Shown: piece after piece, positions 8,216-17,500 of the stretch
Position numbering within the stretch: the first letter of the stretch is position 1
Layout: every line of letters starts with the position of its first letter
Assembly: GCA_045546615.1 (NCBI GenBank)
Contig: JAZQDD010000054.1
Location: 1 to 38,033 of the forward strand
Reading direction: 5' to 3'
Origin: CAG-390 sp045546615
GTDB lineage: Bacteria > Bacillota > Clostridia > Oscillospirales > CAG-272
Length of the DNA: 38,033 bases
Made by a program: the position numbers and the translations under genes
The notes under the pieces: generated by a model
What the model was told of the DNA's origin: nothing
Seen by the model: the letters and a program-made list of their open reading frames with translations, nothing else
Database searches by the model: none

Positions 8216-8772
8216 ATCGTATAACCCTCCTTTTGCAAATATTCTTTTAGCTTTTTTCTCGTCCGCGAAAGTATCAGATAAACGTTCTTATCGCTGACGG
8301 AAGTTGCCGCCGCGATATCGCTGACGGAGTCAAAATAGAAGTATCTGCGAATAAAAATCGCTCTGTCGCGCGGCGACCTGTCAAGCAGAAAACGGCGAAG
8401 ATGCTCCGACAGTTCCTTCGCTGACAGCTCCTCGTCATGCGAGCCGCCGTCCGCAATGAAGTCCTCGACCTCCGATAGCGCGAGCGCAAACTCACTGCCG
8501 CCGCGCTTCTCTGCCCTTTCGGAAAAATAGCGGTTGAGCGCAAGATTTCTCGTTATCTTGCCAAGAAAGAGCTTGAGCGAGTGCGGACGCTCGGGCGGAA
8601 TAGCATCCCACGCCCGAAGGTACGTATCGTTCACGCATTCCTCGGAATCGGAAACGTTCCGCAGAATATTTTCGGCAACGGCAAAGCAATATCTGCCGTA
8701 GACCGCCTCTGTCTCCTTTATCGCTCTTTCGTCTCTCGCGAAATAAAGCTCTATTATCTCTCGGTCGTTCAT
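8212..8772 (-). CDS. ECF-type RNA polymerase sigma factor
   Basis: A 186-residue sigma-70 family protein with only regions 2 and 4. Region 2 is at about residues 10-85 (the DSEECVNDTYLRAWDAIPPERP core-binding and -10 recognition segment). Region 4 is at about 115-180 (LDRSPRDRAIFIRRYFYFDSVSDIAAATSVSDKNVYLILSRTRKKL as helix-turn-helix). AAAGGAGG precedes the start. The 4-nt overlap with the following membrane-protein gene indicates a co-produced sigma and regulator. Promoter targets cannot be read, and I saw no convincing self-regulated promoter in the 80 nt upstream. Confident as a sigma factor; the subgroup is unassigned. Confidence 0.92.
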   Translation of the reverse strand: MNDREIIELYFARDERAIKETEAVYGRYCFAVAENILRNVSDSEECVNDTYLRAWDAIPPERPHSLKLFLGKITRNLALNRYFSERAEKRGGSEFALALSEVEDFIADGGSHDEELSAKELSEHLRRFLLDRSPRDRAIFIRRYFYFDSVSDIAAATSVSDKNVYLILSRTRKKLKEYLQKEGYTI

Positions 8773-8852
8773 TTATCTGCCTCCTTTCGCCGATATAAAA
8801 GCGCTTTCACTCATATAGACCGTAAAATTTGGGTTTTATATCATAATTTTTA

Positions 8853-8881
8853 AAAAAACTGCCCTTAACGAGCAGTTTTTT
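8853..8881. terminator. Terminator after the nucleoside salvage operon
   Basis: AAAAACTGC (8854-8862) pairs with GCAGTTTTT (8872-8880), and T-rich sequence flanks it on either strand. It lies directly after the last gene of the minus-strand operon. Confidence 0.75.
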
Positions 8882-8883
8882 CG

Positions 8884-9510
8884 CTATTTGGTATATTTTT
8901 GCCACATATCAAGCTCAATCTCGCACTCGAATCTCCGTGTGATGACTGAAAGCACCGCATCAATACTAAAAAGCGTGACTACTACCAGCGTTGGTATGCA
9001 CGCGCCGTCACCGAGGGCAAAATCGGTCGCATAGCCGTACCATGTGAGGTAATGAGAATAGATAAAGTGCGGAAACAGCGTAACGCCGAGCGGCAAAAGC
9101 GCACAGGCAGGCACTAAAAAAAACTTCGGAAATACAAATCCAAGCCACACCTTCGCGCGGTTTGCGCCGTTACTTCTCGGCGGAAGGGACATCGCGCGCA
9201 GTGACGTTATCGCAAGATAAAAAGAAAGTACAACGGAGAGGACGGCGAATATATAAAACACCGCCACGGACACCTTTACGTCCTCAAGAAAAAGTCTGCT
9301 GACTCCGTCAAGCTGAACACCCTCGTTTTTTTCTATCGCCCTCTCCATGTCGGAAAGAAGCTCGACGGAGCTTACCGTGTCCTTTGCCACGCCGTCAACA
9401 ATAAATTGCACAGTGGGCAAAAAGGCAAAAACAAGAGCCAAAATTGAGGCAACGGCGGGAATCACGAGCTTCACGCCGACAGCCGTCTTTATAATCTTTT
9501 GCTTATTCAT
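8884..9510 (-). CDS. Unknown four-helix membrane protein
   Basis: A 208-residue protein I do not recognise. Four hydrophobic segments are visible at about residues 12-34, 80-103, 122-146 and 165-190. An acidic, probably external loop lies between the first two, and a conserved-looking LPPRSNGANRAK basic segment lies inside after the second. Its start overlaps the last 8 nt of cdd, so it is translated as the final gene of the nucleoside salvage operon. A link to nucleoside transport or to the ABC exporter at the operon head is possible but unsupported by any motif. Confidence 0.7.
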   Translation of the reverse strand: MNKQKIIKTAVGVKLVIPAVASILALVFAFLPTVQFIVDGVAKDTVSSVELLSDMERAIEKNEGVQLDGVSRLFLEDVKVSVAVFYIFAVLSVVLSFYLAITSLRAMSLPPRSNGANRAKVWLGFVFPKFFLVPACALLPLGVTLFPHFIYSHYLTWYGYATDFALGDGACIPTLVVVTLFSIDAVLSVITRRFECEIELDMWQKYTK

Positions 9511-9913
9511 TTTCTATGTTTTCCTTATCAAAAGCAAGCGGAAACAGCTCACCGAGTGTGTATGAAAAAATCTCTTCGCCGTCGGAGAGAAGTATCCTGA
9601 AATCGGGAGAGCAAAACTCCGCCATCACCTGTCGGCAGATACCGCAGGGGGCGCATTCTGCGGATATTTTGCCATCCTTGCCGCCAACTACGGCGATTGC
9701 GGCAAAATCGCGCTCGCCCTCAAACACGGCGTGCGAGAACGCCACGCGCTCGGCACAAATCGTTGCGCCGTACGAGGCGAACTCGATATTCGCACCGCAA
9801 AAAACCTTGCCGTCGGCGCAAAGGAGCGCCGCGCCGACGCGGAATTTTGAATATGGAGCATAAGCATTTTCCCTAGCCGTCCTTGCGGCTTCTATCAGCA
9901 TATCATCCGTCAT
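9503..9913 (-). CDS. cdd: Cytidine deaminase
   Basis: A 136-residue tetrameric-type zinc enzyme that deaminates cytidine and deoxycytidine to uridine and deoxyuridine. Zinc ligands C53, C90 and C93 (CAE and PCGIC) and the proton-shuttling E55 are present, as are YSKFRVGAAL and the substrate motif GANIEFASY. Length is typical. Its start overlaps the deoB stop by 4 nt (ATGA), showing translational coupling in the salvage operon. Confidence 0.96.
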   Translation of the reverse strand: MTDDMLIEAARTARENAYAPYSKFRVGAALLCADGKVFCGANIEFASYGATICAERVAFSHAVFEGERDFAAIAVVGGKDGKISAECAPCGICRQVMAEFCSPDFRILLSDGEEIFSYTLGELFPLAFDKENIENE

Positions 9914-11097
9914 CTTTTATTCTCCGAAATATCTGCCAAGACCCCTTTGGCATCGGTCTTAAAATCAACTCCAAGAAGCTCTGCCACAGTCGCGGCGATA
10001 TGGTCAAAGCCGTCCCGCGTGCCGAGAGATATCTTTTTTACACCATTACCCAAAATAAGCCACGGCACGCACTCGCGCGTGTGATCGGTGGTCTTTGTAA
10101 AACCCGGGTCACAGCCGTGGTCGGCAGTTATCATCAACACATCGTTATCCCGCAGTTTCGGCAGGAGTCTGCCAAGGCCGCGGTCAAACTCACTCATCGC
10201 GGCGGCGTAGCCGTCAACGTCGTTTCGGTGACCGTAGTTCATATCAAATTCGACGAGATTTACAAAGCAAAGCCCATGAAAATCTCTATCCAAAAGCGCC
10301 TCAGTCTTTGCCATCCCGTCCGCATTTGACACGGTGGGGATGCTCTCGGTGATACCGCGCGCGGCAAAAATATCGCTTATTTTTCCGACAGCGATAGAGT
10401 CAAGCCCCGATTCCTTTATGTCGTCAAGAAGCGTCCTGCCCGTGGGTTCAAGCGAGAAATCGTGACGGCGAGCCGTGCGCCTGAACGCCCCGACTTCGCC
10501 TTCAAACGGACGCGCGATAACACGCCCAACGGCATGCTCTCCCACAAGTATCTCACGCGCGGTGCGGCAGTATTCATATAGCTTTTCGGGCGGCACTATA
10601 CTCTCGTGCGCGGCTATCTGAAAAACGCTGTCCGCCGAGGTATACACTATCAGCGCACCCGTGCGCAAATGCTCCGCACCGTAATCGTTTATGACCGCAG
10701 TACCCGAATACGGCTTGTTGCAAAGCACGCCCCTGCCCACAGCGGCAGAGAATTTTTCGATTACTTCATCAGGAAATCCCTGTGGATAGGTGGGAAACGG
10801 CGTCTTGGATATAACGCCCATCATCTCCCAATGCCCCGTGGTGGTATCCTTTCCGCGCGAACGCTCGCGCAGTCGGCAGACTGCACCGCCAAGCTCGCCG
10901 CCGAGGTACTCCGCCCCCTCGATATGACCGAGTCCCGCCTTTTTCAGATTGGGGATATCGAATTTTTCGGAGTGCGATATCGACAAAAAGGTATTCGCCC
11001 CCTCGTCGCCGTAATCGGCGGCATCGGGCGCGTTGCCTATACCCGCGCTGTCAAGCACTATCAGAAAAACTCTGTCAGCAATTGTTTTTTTATTCAT
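9910..11097 (-). CDS. deoB: Phosphopentomutase
   Basis: A 395-residue metalloenzyme of the alkaline phosphatase superfamily. It interconverts (deoxy)ribose 1-phosphate and 5-phosphate, feeding sugar from nucleosides into central metabolism. The N-terminal metal motif VLDSAGIGNAPDA and the C-terminal metal motifs TADHGCDP and TDHTRE are intact. It follows deoD by 16 nt, giving the usual order phosphorylase then mutase. No deoC aldolase gene is in the window. Confidence 0.96.
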   Translation of the reverse strand: MNKKTIADRVFLIVLDSAGIGNAPDAADYGDEGANTFLSISHSEKFDIPNLKKAGLGHIEGAEYLGGELGGAVCRLRERSRGKDTTTGHWEMMGVISKTPFPTYPQGFPDEVIEKFSAAVGRGVLCNKPYSGTAVINDYGAEHLRTGALIVYTSADSVFQIAAHESIVPPEKLYEYCRTAREILVGEHAVGRVIARPFEGEVGAFRRTARRHDFSLEPTGRTLLDDIKESGLDSIAVGKISDIFAARGITESIPTVSNADGMAKTEALLDRDFHGLCFVNLVEFDMNYGHRNDVDGYAAAMSEFDRGLGRLLPKLRDNDVLMITADHGCDPGFTKTTDHTRECVPWLILGNGVKKISLGTRDGFDHIAATVAELLGVDFKTDAKGVLADISENKR

Positions 11098-11113
11098 GTT
11101 TTATGTTTATTAT

Positions 11114-11836
11114 TCAAGAAAAGGAAATTGCGACATCAAGCGCAAGCTCCATCATATCGGTAAAACTCGTCTGGCGTTGCTCGGCAGTAGTAGCCTCACC
11201 CGTCAGCAAATGGTCAGAAATTGTGCATATCGCAAGCGCACGCTTGCCTGCTCTTGCGGCGTTCATATAAAGCGCCGCCGCTTCCATCTCCACGGCAAGA
11301 ACGCCCATTTTCTGCCACGCGGGAGATGCTTGCGTATTGGCGTGGTAGAAGCAATCCGAGGAAACTATGTTTCCGACGTGGTAGCGCAGTCCGCGCTCCT
11401 CGGCAAGCTCTGCCGCGCGGCGAAGCAAAGAGAAATCCGCAATGGGCGCAAAGCTGCCCGCCAGACCGAATTGGTTGGCGTATGCCGAATCGGTGCAAGC
11501 GCCCGCGCCGAGAACTATATCGCGTACGCGGATATTTTCCTGCATACCGCCCGCCGAACCGACTCGGATAATGTTTTCCACACCGAAGATATTGTAAAGC
11601 TCGTAGCTGTAAATACCTATCGACGGCATTCCCATACCCGATGCCATTACGCTGACGCGCTCGCCCTTATAGTACCCCGTGTATCCGTTGATACCGCGAA
11701 CACTGTTTACGAGCTTTGCGTCGGTAAGAAAATTTTCGGCAATGAATTTCGCACGGAGAGGATCTCCGGGCATAAGCACCGTCTTGGCAAAATCAGACGG
11801 CGTAGCATTAATGTGCGGGGTTGGATATTCTAACAT
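11114..11836 (-). CDS. deoD: Purine-nucleoside phosphorylase, DeoD type
   Basis: A 240-residue phosphorylase that splits purine (deoxy)nucleosides into base and (deoxy)ribose 1-phosphate. Typical DeoD motifs are visible: the N-terminal PHINA segment, the phosphate loop MPGDPLRAKFIAENFL, GMGMPSIGIYSYEL, the base pocket SSDCFYHA, and VEMEAAALY for ribose. Length matches hexameric bacterial enzymes. Gene order HD hydrolase-deoD-deoB-cdd with gaps of 20 nt or less shows joint expression. Confidence 0.96.
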   Translation of the reverse strand: MLEYPTPHINATPSDFAKTVLMPGDPLRAKFIAENFLTDAKLVNSVRGINGYTGYYKGERVSVMASGMGMPSIGIYSYELYNIFGVENIIRVGSAGGMQENIRVRDIVLGAGACTDSAYANQFGLAGSFAPIADFSLLRRAAELAEERGLRYHVGNIVSSDCFYHANTQASPAWQKMGVLAVEMEAAALYMNAARAGKRALAICTISDHLLTGEATTAEQRQTSFTDMMELALDVAISFS

Positions 11837-11856
11837 ATTTTACCTCCGAATTATCT

Positions 11857-12444
11857 TCAGTCCTCGGGACTGCCCTCCATAAAGTACGCCGCCTCCATGT
11901 CGGCAACGTTAAGCGCAAAGGCAAGCGGGAACATCTCAAGCGCTCTGCCTATCTGATTTTTGTCCTCGGGGCCCGAAAAGCCCATGTGGTATCTGATGGC
12001 AAAAGCCTCGTCTCGCGTAAGGCGCATATATCCCGACACGATGTAAACGGATTTTTCGCCGTGACCGTAGGGGAGATTGTCCTCAATGGTGTAATACGGC
12101 ACGGCTACCCATACGCCGTTCTTTTTTACGTTACGGCTCTCTATTTTATAAAAATTGGTTTTGCACACGTCGTGGAGCAACGCGGCGATGGCGATACTCT
12201 CATCGCTGTAATGAATGCCGTACTCGTCCTTCATGCGGCGGCGGGAGAGCTGGTCGCAAAGGCAATCGTAGACATTGAGGCTGTGGCGGCAAAGTCCGCC
12301 CACCTCCGCACCGTGATAGCGCGTTGACGCGGGAGCTGTGAAAAAGTCGCACGACTCCGAGCAAAGATAATTAAGCAGCTCGCGCGAGCCCTCTCGCGTT
12401 ATTTTTTCATTATATATTGATATAAATCTTTCCTTATCCGTCAT
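11857..12444 (-). CDS. HD-domain phosphohydrolase
   Basis: A 195-residue cytoplasmic metal-dependent hydrolase. The HD signature is complete: H54 (GLCRHSLNVYD), H91-D92 (ALLHDVCK), the later histidines in YGHGEKS and IRYHMG, and the last Asp in NVADMEA. The arrangement resembles the HD part of YhaM-type 3'-5' exonucleases and other HD nucleotidases. Being inside a nucleoside salvage operon favours a nucleotide or oligonucleotide substrate, which is inference. No RNA-binding OB domain is attached, unlike full YhaM. Confidence 0.85.
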   Translation of the reverse strand: MTDKERFISIYNEKITREGSRELLNYLCSESCDFFTAPASTRYHGAEVGGLCRHSLNVYDCLCDQLSRRRMKDEYGIHYSDESIAIAALLHDVCKTNFYKIESRNVKKNGVWVAVPYYTIEDNLPYGHGEKSVYIVSGYMRLTRDEAFAIRYHMGFSGPEDKNQIGRALEMFPLAFALNVADMEAAYFMEGSPED

Positions 12445-12462
12445 TATTCTATACCTCCGAAA

Positions 12463-14220
12463 TTAAAATCCCATAGTTTTTGAAAGTGTGGCGGTATCGC
12501 CCTCGCCCTCTCTGAATTGCAGGCTGTAAAGCCTTGCGTATATACCGTCCTCGATCTTCATAAGCTCCTCGTGAGTACCCTGCTCCGCAACCTTGCCCGA
12601 AGCTATAACGGCTATCTCATCAGCGCTTCTTACCGTGGAAAGGCGGTGCGCCACGATTATGGTCGTTCTGCCGCGGCAAAGCTCGTCAAGCGCGCGCTGG
12701 ATAAGTATCTCCGTGGTGTTGTCAAGCGCCGACGTCGCCTCGTCAAGAATGAGTATCGCAGGGTCTTTAAGGAAAACTCGCGCAATGCTCACTCTCTGCT
12801 TTTGACCGCCCGACAGCTTAACGCCGCGCTCGCCTATCTCGGTATCGTAGCCATGCTCAAGCGTCATTACCCAATCGTGGATATTCGCGCGCTTGGCTGC
12901 GGTGATGACCTCGTCCTCGGTGGCGTCGAGTCTGCCGTAAAGAATATTCTCGCGGATAGTGCCGTTAAAGAGGAAAACGTCCTGCTGAACTATACCGATA
13001 TGGCGGCGGAGCGATTCGGAAGTAACGGAATTTATATCCGTGCCGTCAATGAATATCTGGTTGTCTCCCGCCCTGTAAAAACGCGGAATAAGGTGGCAAA
13101 TAGTGGTCTTGCCGCCTCCCGACGGGCCGACAAGCGCGAGCTTTTTGCCCTTTTCGACGGTCAGACTTACGTTGTGAAGCACCTCACCCGAGCTTTCGTA
13201 GGAAAACTCCAGCGAGCGAAGCTCTATCTTGCCCTCAACGGATGTAAGCACCTTGCCGTTTTCAGGCTCATGCTCGGGCTCGGCATCAAGGATCTGCAAA
13301 AATCTCTCAAAACCGCTGATGCCGTTCTGGTAGGACTCCATAAAGCCGATAAGGGTGTTTATCGGGGAGATAAAGAGGTTTATCGAAACGATGAACGCTG
13401 AATACTCTGCAAAGCTGATACCGCCGTTGTAAAGGAAGATACCGCCCGCGATAAGTATGATAACGTTGAAGATATCGGTGATAAAGGACGAACCCGCATG
13501 GAACTGCGCCATAGCGCGGTAGGCATCGCGGCACGCCTCGACGAACGATCTGTTGCCGACCTCGAACTTTTCCTTTTCCTTTTCGGAATTGGTATACGCC
13601 TTCGTCACGCGGATGCCCGAAATACTGCTCTCAAGCGAGGCGTTTATGACGGCGTTGCTCTTGCGGCGGTCGGAAAACGCACGGCGCATCTTGCGGCGCG
13701 AAATGGTCGCAACTACGACGAGGAACGGAATGCACGCAAAAACGATGAGCGTAAGCCACACGTTGAGCGAGCAAAGGTAGATGAACGAGCCGACGAGCAT
13801 TACCGAGCTGATAAGCAAATTTTCAGGGCCGTGGTGCGCAAGCTCGCTGACGTCAAAGAGGTCAGAAGTCATGCGCGTCATTATTTTACCCGTTTCATGC
13901 TCGTCATAGAACGAAAACGGGAGCTTTTGCAGGTGGTTAAAAAGGTCACTGCGCATCTGTGCTTGCATCTTGACACCGACGATGTGACCGTAATACTGCA
14001 CGAAATAGCGAAGAAGCATACGCAAAACGTACAGCGCAAGCACGATAAGCCCCGCGATTATCACCGCGCGGAACTTGCGGTTCGGGATAAGGTCGCCAAG
14101 CATTTCGTTTGTGACCATCGGGTAGACCATACCGATAAGGGAGATCAGCACCGATGCAAGCATATCAAGCGCCAGCATCCCGCGGTACGGACGGTAATAG
14201 GCAATAAATCTTTTTAACAT
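12463..14220 (-). CDS. ABC exporter, fused permease and ATPase
   Basis: A 585-residue half-transporter of the ABCB/MsbA-like class. Residues about 1-310 form six membrane helices; about 330-570 form the ATPase with Walker A GPSGGGKTT, signature LSGGQKQR, Walker B ILILDEATSALD and H-loop VAHRLST. All catalytic residues are present. ATG at 14220 follows AAAGGA by 8 nt; the upstream in-frame start lacks a site. It heads the operon with the nucleoside salvage genes. Only one half-transporter is encoded, so it would work as a homodimer. Substrate is unknown; drug or lipid export is typical of the family. Confidence 0.92.
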   Translation of the reverse strand: MLKRFIAYYRPYRGMLALDMLASVLISLIGMVYPMVTNEMLGDLIPNRKFRAVIIAGLIVLALYVLRMLLRYFVQYYGHIVGVKMQAQMRSDLFNHLQKLPFSFYDEHETGKIMTRMTSDLFDVSELAHHGPENLLISSVMLVGSFIYLCSLNVWLTLIVFACIPFLVVVATISRRKMRRAFSDRRKSNAVINASLESSISGIRVTKAYTNSEKEKEKFEVGNRSFVEACRDAYRAMAQFHAGSSFITDIFNVIILIAGGIFLYNGGISFAEYSAFIVSINLFISPINTLIGFMESYQNGISGFERFLQILDAEPEHEPENGKVLTSVEGKIELRSLEFSYESSGEVLHNVSLTVEKGKKLALVGPSGGGKTTICHLIPRFYRAGDNQIFIDGTDINSVTSESLRRHIGIVQQDVFLFNGTIRENILYGRLDATEDEVITAAKRANIHDWVMTLEHGYDTEIGERGVKLSGGQKQRVSIARVFLKDPAILILDEATSALDNTTEILIQRALDELCRGRTTIIVAHRLSTVRSADEIAVIASGKVAEQGTHEELMKIEDGIYARLYSLQFREGEGDTATLSKTMGF

Positions 14221-14261
14221 TTTCGTTGTCCTTTGCAATGTAAAGATAATTATTCTATTAT

Positions 14262-14290
14262 ATTATAATGTCTTTTTTTTGAGTTGTCAA
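14262..14290 (-). promoter_or_regulatory. Consensus promoter of the ABC/nucleoside salvage operon
   Basis: Minus strand TTGACA (14290-14285), 17 nt containing an A8 run, TATAAT (14267-14262). Perfect consensus. It lies back-to-back with the plus-strand promoter at 14308-14336. Confidence 0.88.
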
Positions 14291-14307
14291 CAAAAAAGTG
14301 GAAAAGG

Positions 14308-14336
14308 TTGACAAAGCGGGAAAAAGGGGGTATAAT
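14308..14336 (+). promoter_or_regulatory. Consensus promoter of the 14343 RNA and BspA-like gene
   Basis: TTGACA (14308-14313), exactly 17 nt, TATAAT (14331-14336). Transcription should begin near 14343, which is the first base of the long paired region of the RNA candidate. Confidence 0.88.
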
Positions 14337-14342
14337 AAATAT

Positions 14343-14543
14343 GCCAAACCAATCGAATATTGCAAAACAGGTATAATTTTCTTTACCGGGAAGTATGCCC
14401 TCTTTTCCGTATGGGGAAAAATGAATTTGATAAAATGCAAATTCCTCTTTGCCCATGCGGTTATACACGTTTTGCAAAGGATTGGTTTGGCGACTATCGG
14501 AGTTTGCGTTTTTGTGCGCCCGCTTCGGTAGGCGCACTTTTTT
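14343..14543 (+). ncRNA. Rod-shaped structured RNA candidate (6S-like or attenuator leader)
   Basis: The 236 nt between the promoter and the next gene hold no supported coding region but a long nested fold. GCCAAACCAATC (14343-14354) pairs with GATTGGTTTGGC (14480-14491). GCAAAAC (14362-14368) pairs with GTTTTGC (14469-14475), and GTATAA (14371-14376) with TTATAC (14461-14466). CCGTATGGG (14407-14415) pairs with CCCATGCGG (14452-14460), and GAATTTG (14423-14429) with CAAATTC (14438-14444). A bubble of about 30 nt remains on the 5' side (14377-14406). An intrinsic terminator ends the transcript at about 200 nt. A strong promoter starting at the closing stem, a rod with an internal bubble and this size resemble 6S RNA. 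A riboswitch or other leader controlling the downstream gene is the alternative. Landmark sequences of SRP RNA, RNase P RNA and tmRNA were not seen. Confidence 0.6.
14514..14543 (+). terminator. Intrinsic terminator of the RNA candidate
   Basis: GTGCGCC (14514-14520) pairs with GGCGCAC (14531-14537), followed by six T and more T-rich sequence. It stands 18 nt before the AGGAGG of the BspA-like gene, so that gene needs read-through. Confidence 0.88.
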
Positions 14544-14571
14544 ATTTTATCTTATTTTTCAGGAGGAAAAA

Positions 14572-17500
14572 ATGAAAACAGCAACCAAAATTTTAGCTCT
14601 CATCCTTGCGCTTCTCATGTGCGCGTCATGCTTTGTGGCGTGCGGGGACGACAAAGACAGAGACGATGACAAAGAGGATGACGAAAAGACCGAAAACGTT
14701 GAAAACAATGGCGATGAAGAAAACGACGATGACGGCGCGCACATCCACATCTACGAGAACGGTGTTTGCACCGTTTGCGGAAAAGAAGAACTCAAGCCGA
14801 GCGAAGGTCTTGAGTTCGCACTGAACTCAGACAAAGCAAGCTACATGGTAAAGAGCATCGGAAATTGCACTGATACCGATGTTGTTATACCATCGACCTA
14901 TGAAGATAAGCCAGTTACAAAAATTGGCAATAGTGCATTTGCGGATTGCCAATTCCTCATAAGCATTACTATCCCTAATAGCATCACGAGCATTGAAGGC
15001 CGCGCGTTTTCAAATTGCAGTTCGCTTACGAGCATAACGTACGACGGAACAAAGTCGCAGTGGTCGGCTATTGGAAAAGGCTTTTGGTGGCAATCAGGTA
15101 CCGGAGATTACACCTTAGTCTGCCTTGGCAGCAGCGCCGCAAATCCCGATGATACCACAGTATCCACAGACACAACAAAGGAACCTGACACAACAAAGGA
15201 ACCTGACATAACAAAGGAACCCGAAACATCCAACGATCCTATCGAAAATGAGAACGGAGGACTTAAATTCACTCTTAACGATGACGGCGCAAGCTATTCC
15301 GTTCACATAGGCTCTTGCACCAATACCGACGTTGTTATACCTGACACCTACGAGGGCAAACCCGTAACACACATTGGCAATGGTGCGTTCTATGGGTGCT
15401 CCTCGCTCACGAGCATAACCATCCCCGACAGCGTCACGAGCATTGGTTATTCTGCGTTCGCCGGTTGCGCCTCGCTCGCGAACATTACCATCGGCAACAG
15501 TGTTACAAGCATTGAAGAGTATGCGTTCAAGGAGTGCGACTCGCTCACGAGCATAACCATCCCCGACAGCGTCACGAGTATTGGCAAGGATGCGTTTTAC
15601 GATTGCGACTCGCTCAAGAACGTCACTATGGGCAGCGGCGTTACAAGCATTGGCTCTTATGCATTCTGGTCTTGCAACTCGCTCAAAAACATAACTATTC
15701 CGGACAGCGTTACGAGCATTGGAAAGGGAGCGTTCGATGGGTGCAGATCTCTTAATAGCATCGCCATCCCATTCGTAGGAGCGACAAATGGCAGTATAGG
15801 AAACGCTCATTTCGGATACATATTCGGTGCGTCATACTCCGGAGACAACAATAAGCATGTTCCTTCATCGCTGAAAAGCGTAAGCATCACCGGAGCAACG
15901 AGTATTGGCGATACGGCATTCAAAGGTTGCTCATCGCTTACTACCATCACTATCGGTAATGGTGTTACGGGCATTGGCAGCGAGGCGTTCAGCGGTTGCA
16001 CCTCACTCGCAAACATTACCATCGGCAGCGGAGTTACAAGCATTGGCGACTATGCTTTCTACGGTTGCAAGTTGCTCGCGAGCATAACTATACCCGACAG
16101 CGTTACGAGCATTGGCAGTGACGCGTTCAGCGGTTGTTCCTCACTCACAAGTATAATCTACGCCGGAACTACTGCGCAGTGGAAGGCTATTGCTTGGAAC
16201 TTCGTTACCGGCAAATATACCTTGGTATGCCTTGGCGATAACACCACAGCTCCCGAGGAAACAACTGTAGCTCCAGATGACACTACGGCAGCTTCCGAGG
16301 AAACTACGGTAGCTCCCGATAACACTACGGTAACTCCCGAGGAAACTACGGTAGCTCCCGAGACTACCAAAGCTCCCGAAGAGCCCGACGATCCTATCAA
16401 AAAAGCGAGCGAAGGTCTTGCATTCACCCTTAACAATGACGGCTCAAGCTATTATGTAGCCGGCATCGGCTCTTGCACAGACACCGACATAGTTATTCCC
16501 TCGACCTACGAAGGTAAGCCCGTTACAAGCATTGGCGGAGGGGCGTTCTCCAAGTGCTCATCGCTTAAGAGCGTAACCATTCTCGACGGCATTATGTACA
16601 TTGGCTATGGTGCATTCTACGATTGCTACTCGCTTACAAGCATAACAATCCCCAACAGCGTTACGAGAATTAACGAATTAGCGTTCAACAGTTGTGGTTC
16701 GCTCACGAGCATAACGGTAGATGAAAACAATTCTGTTTATCACAGCGCAGGTAACTGCATTATCGAAACAGCTACCAAGACACTTGTTATTGGCTGTGGT
16801 GCAAGCGTTATCCCCGTGAACGGAAGCGTTACGAGCATTGGCGATAAGGCGTTCTACAAATGCTACTCGCTCAAGAGCATAACCATCCCAGACAGCGTTA
16901 CAAGCATTGGTCCCCAAGCGTTCATTGATTGCACATCGCTCAAGAGCATAACTATCCCAGACAGCGTTACGAGGATTGGTGAGCAGACGTTCTCTGGTTG
17001 CTCCGTGCTCACAAGCGTTACCATTGGCAATGGTGTTACGAGCATTGGCGCGGCTGCGTTCGGCGGTTGCTCACGGCTCACGAGTGTTACCATTGGCAAC
17101 GGGGTTAAGGGCATTGGCACTTCTGCGTTCGCTTATTGCAAAGCGCTGAAGAGCATAACCATCCCCAACAGCGTTACAAGCATTGGCAAGGAAGCGTTCA
17201 CTTATTGCGAGGCACTCAAAAGTATAACTATCTCCGACAGCATCACAAGCATTGGTGATCAGACGTTCTACTATTGCACTTCGCTCACGAGTATAACCAT
17301 CCCTGCCAGCGTTACAAGCATTGCAAATGACGCATTCTACAAGTGCCATTCGCTCACCAGCATAACAGTAGATGAAAACAATCCTATTTTCCATAGTGCT
17401 GGCAATTGCATCATTGAGACTGCTACCAAGACACTCGTTTTAGGCTGTGTAGCAAGCGTTATTCCCGCAGACGGAAGCGTTACGAGCATTGGCTCTTGTG

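Noticed and set aside
7148..8224. 358-codon plus-strand frame opposite the GerMN-like gene
   Set aside because: No ribosome site or recognisable domain; it overlaps a well-supported operon on the other strand.
14343..14543. SRP RNA, RNase P RNA or tmRNA
   Set aside because: The GGAAG/AGCAGCC apical loop of SRP RNA, the conserved RNase P core and a tRNA-like end were not found.
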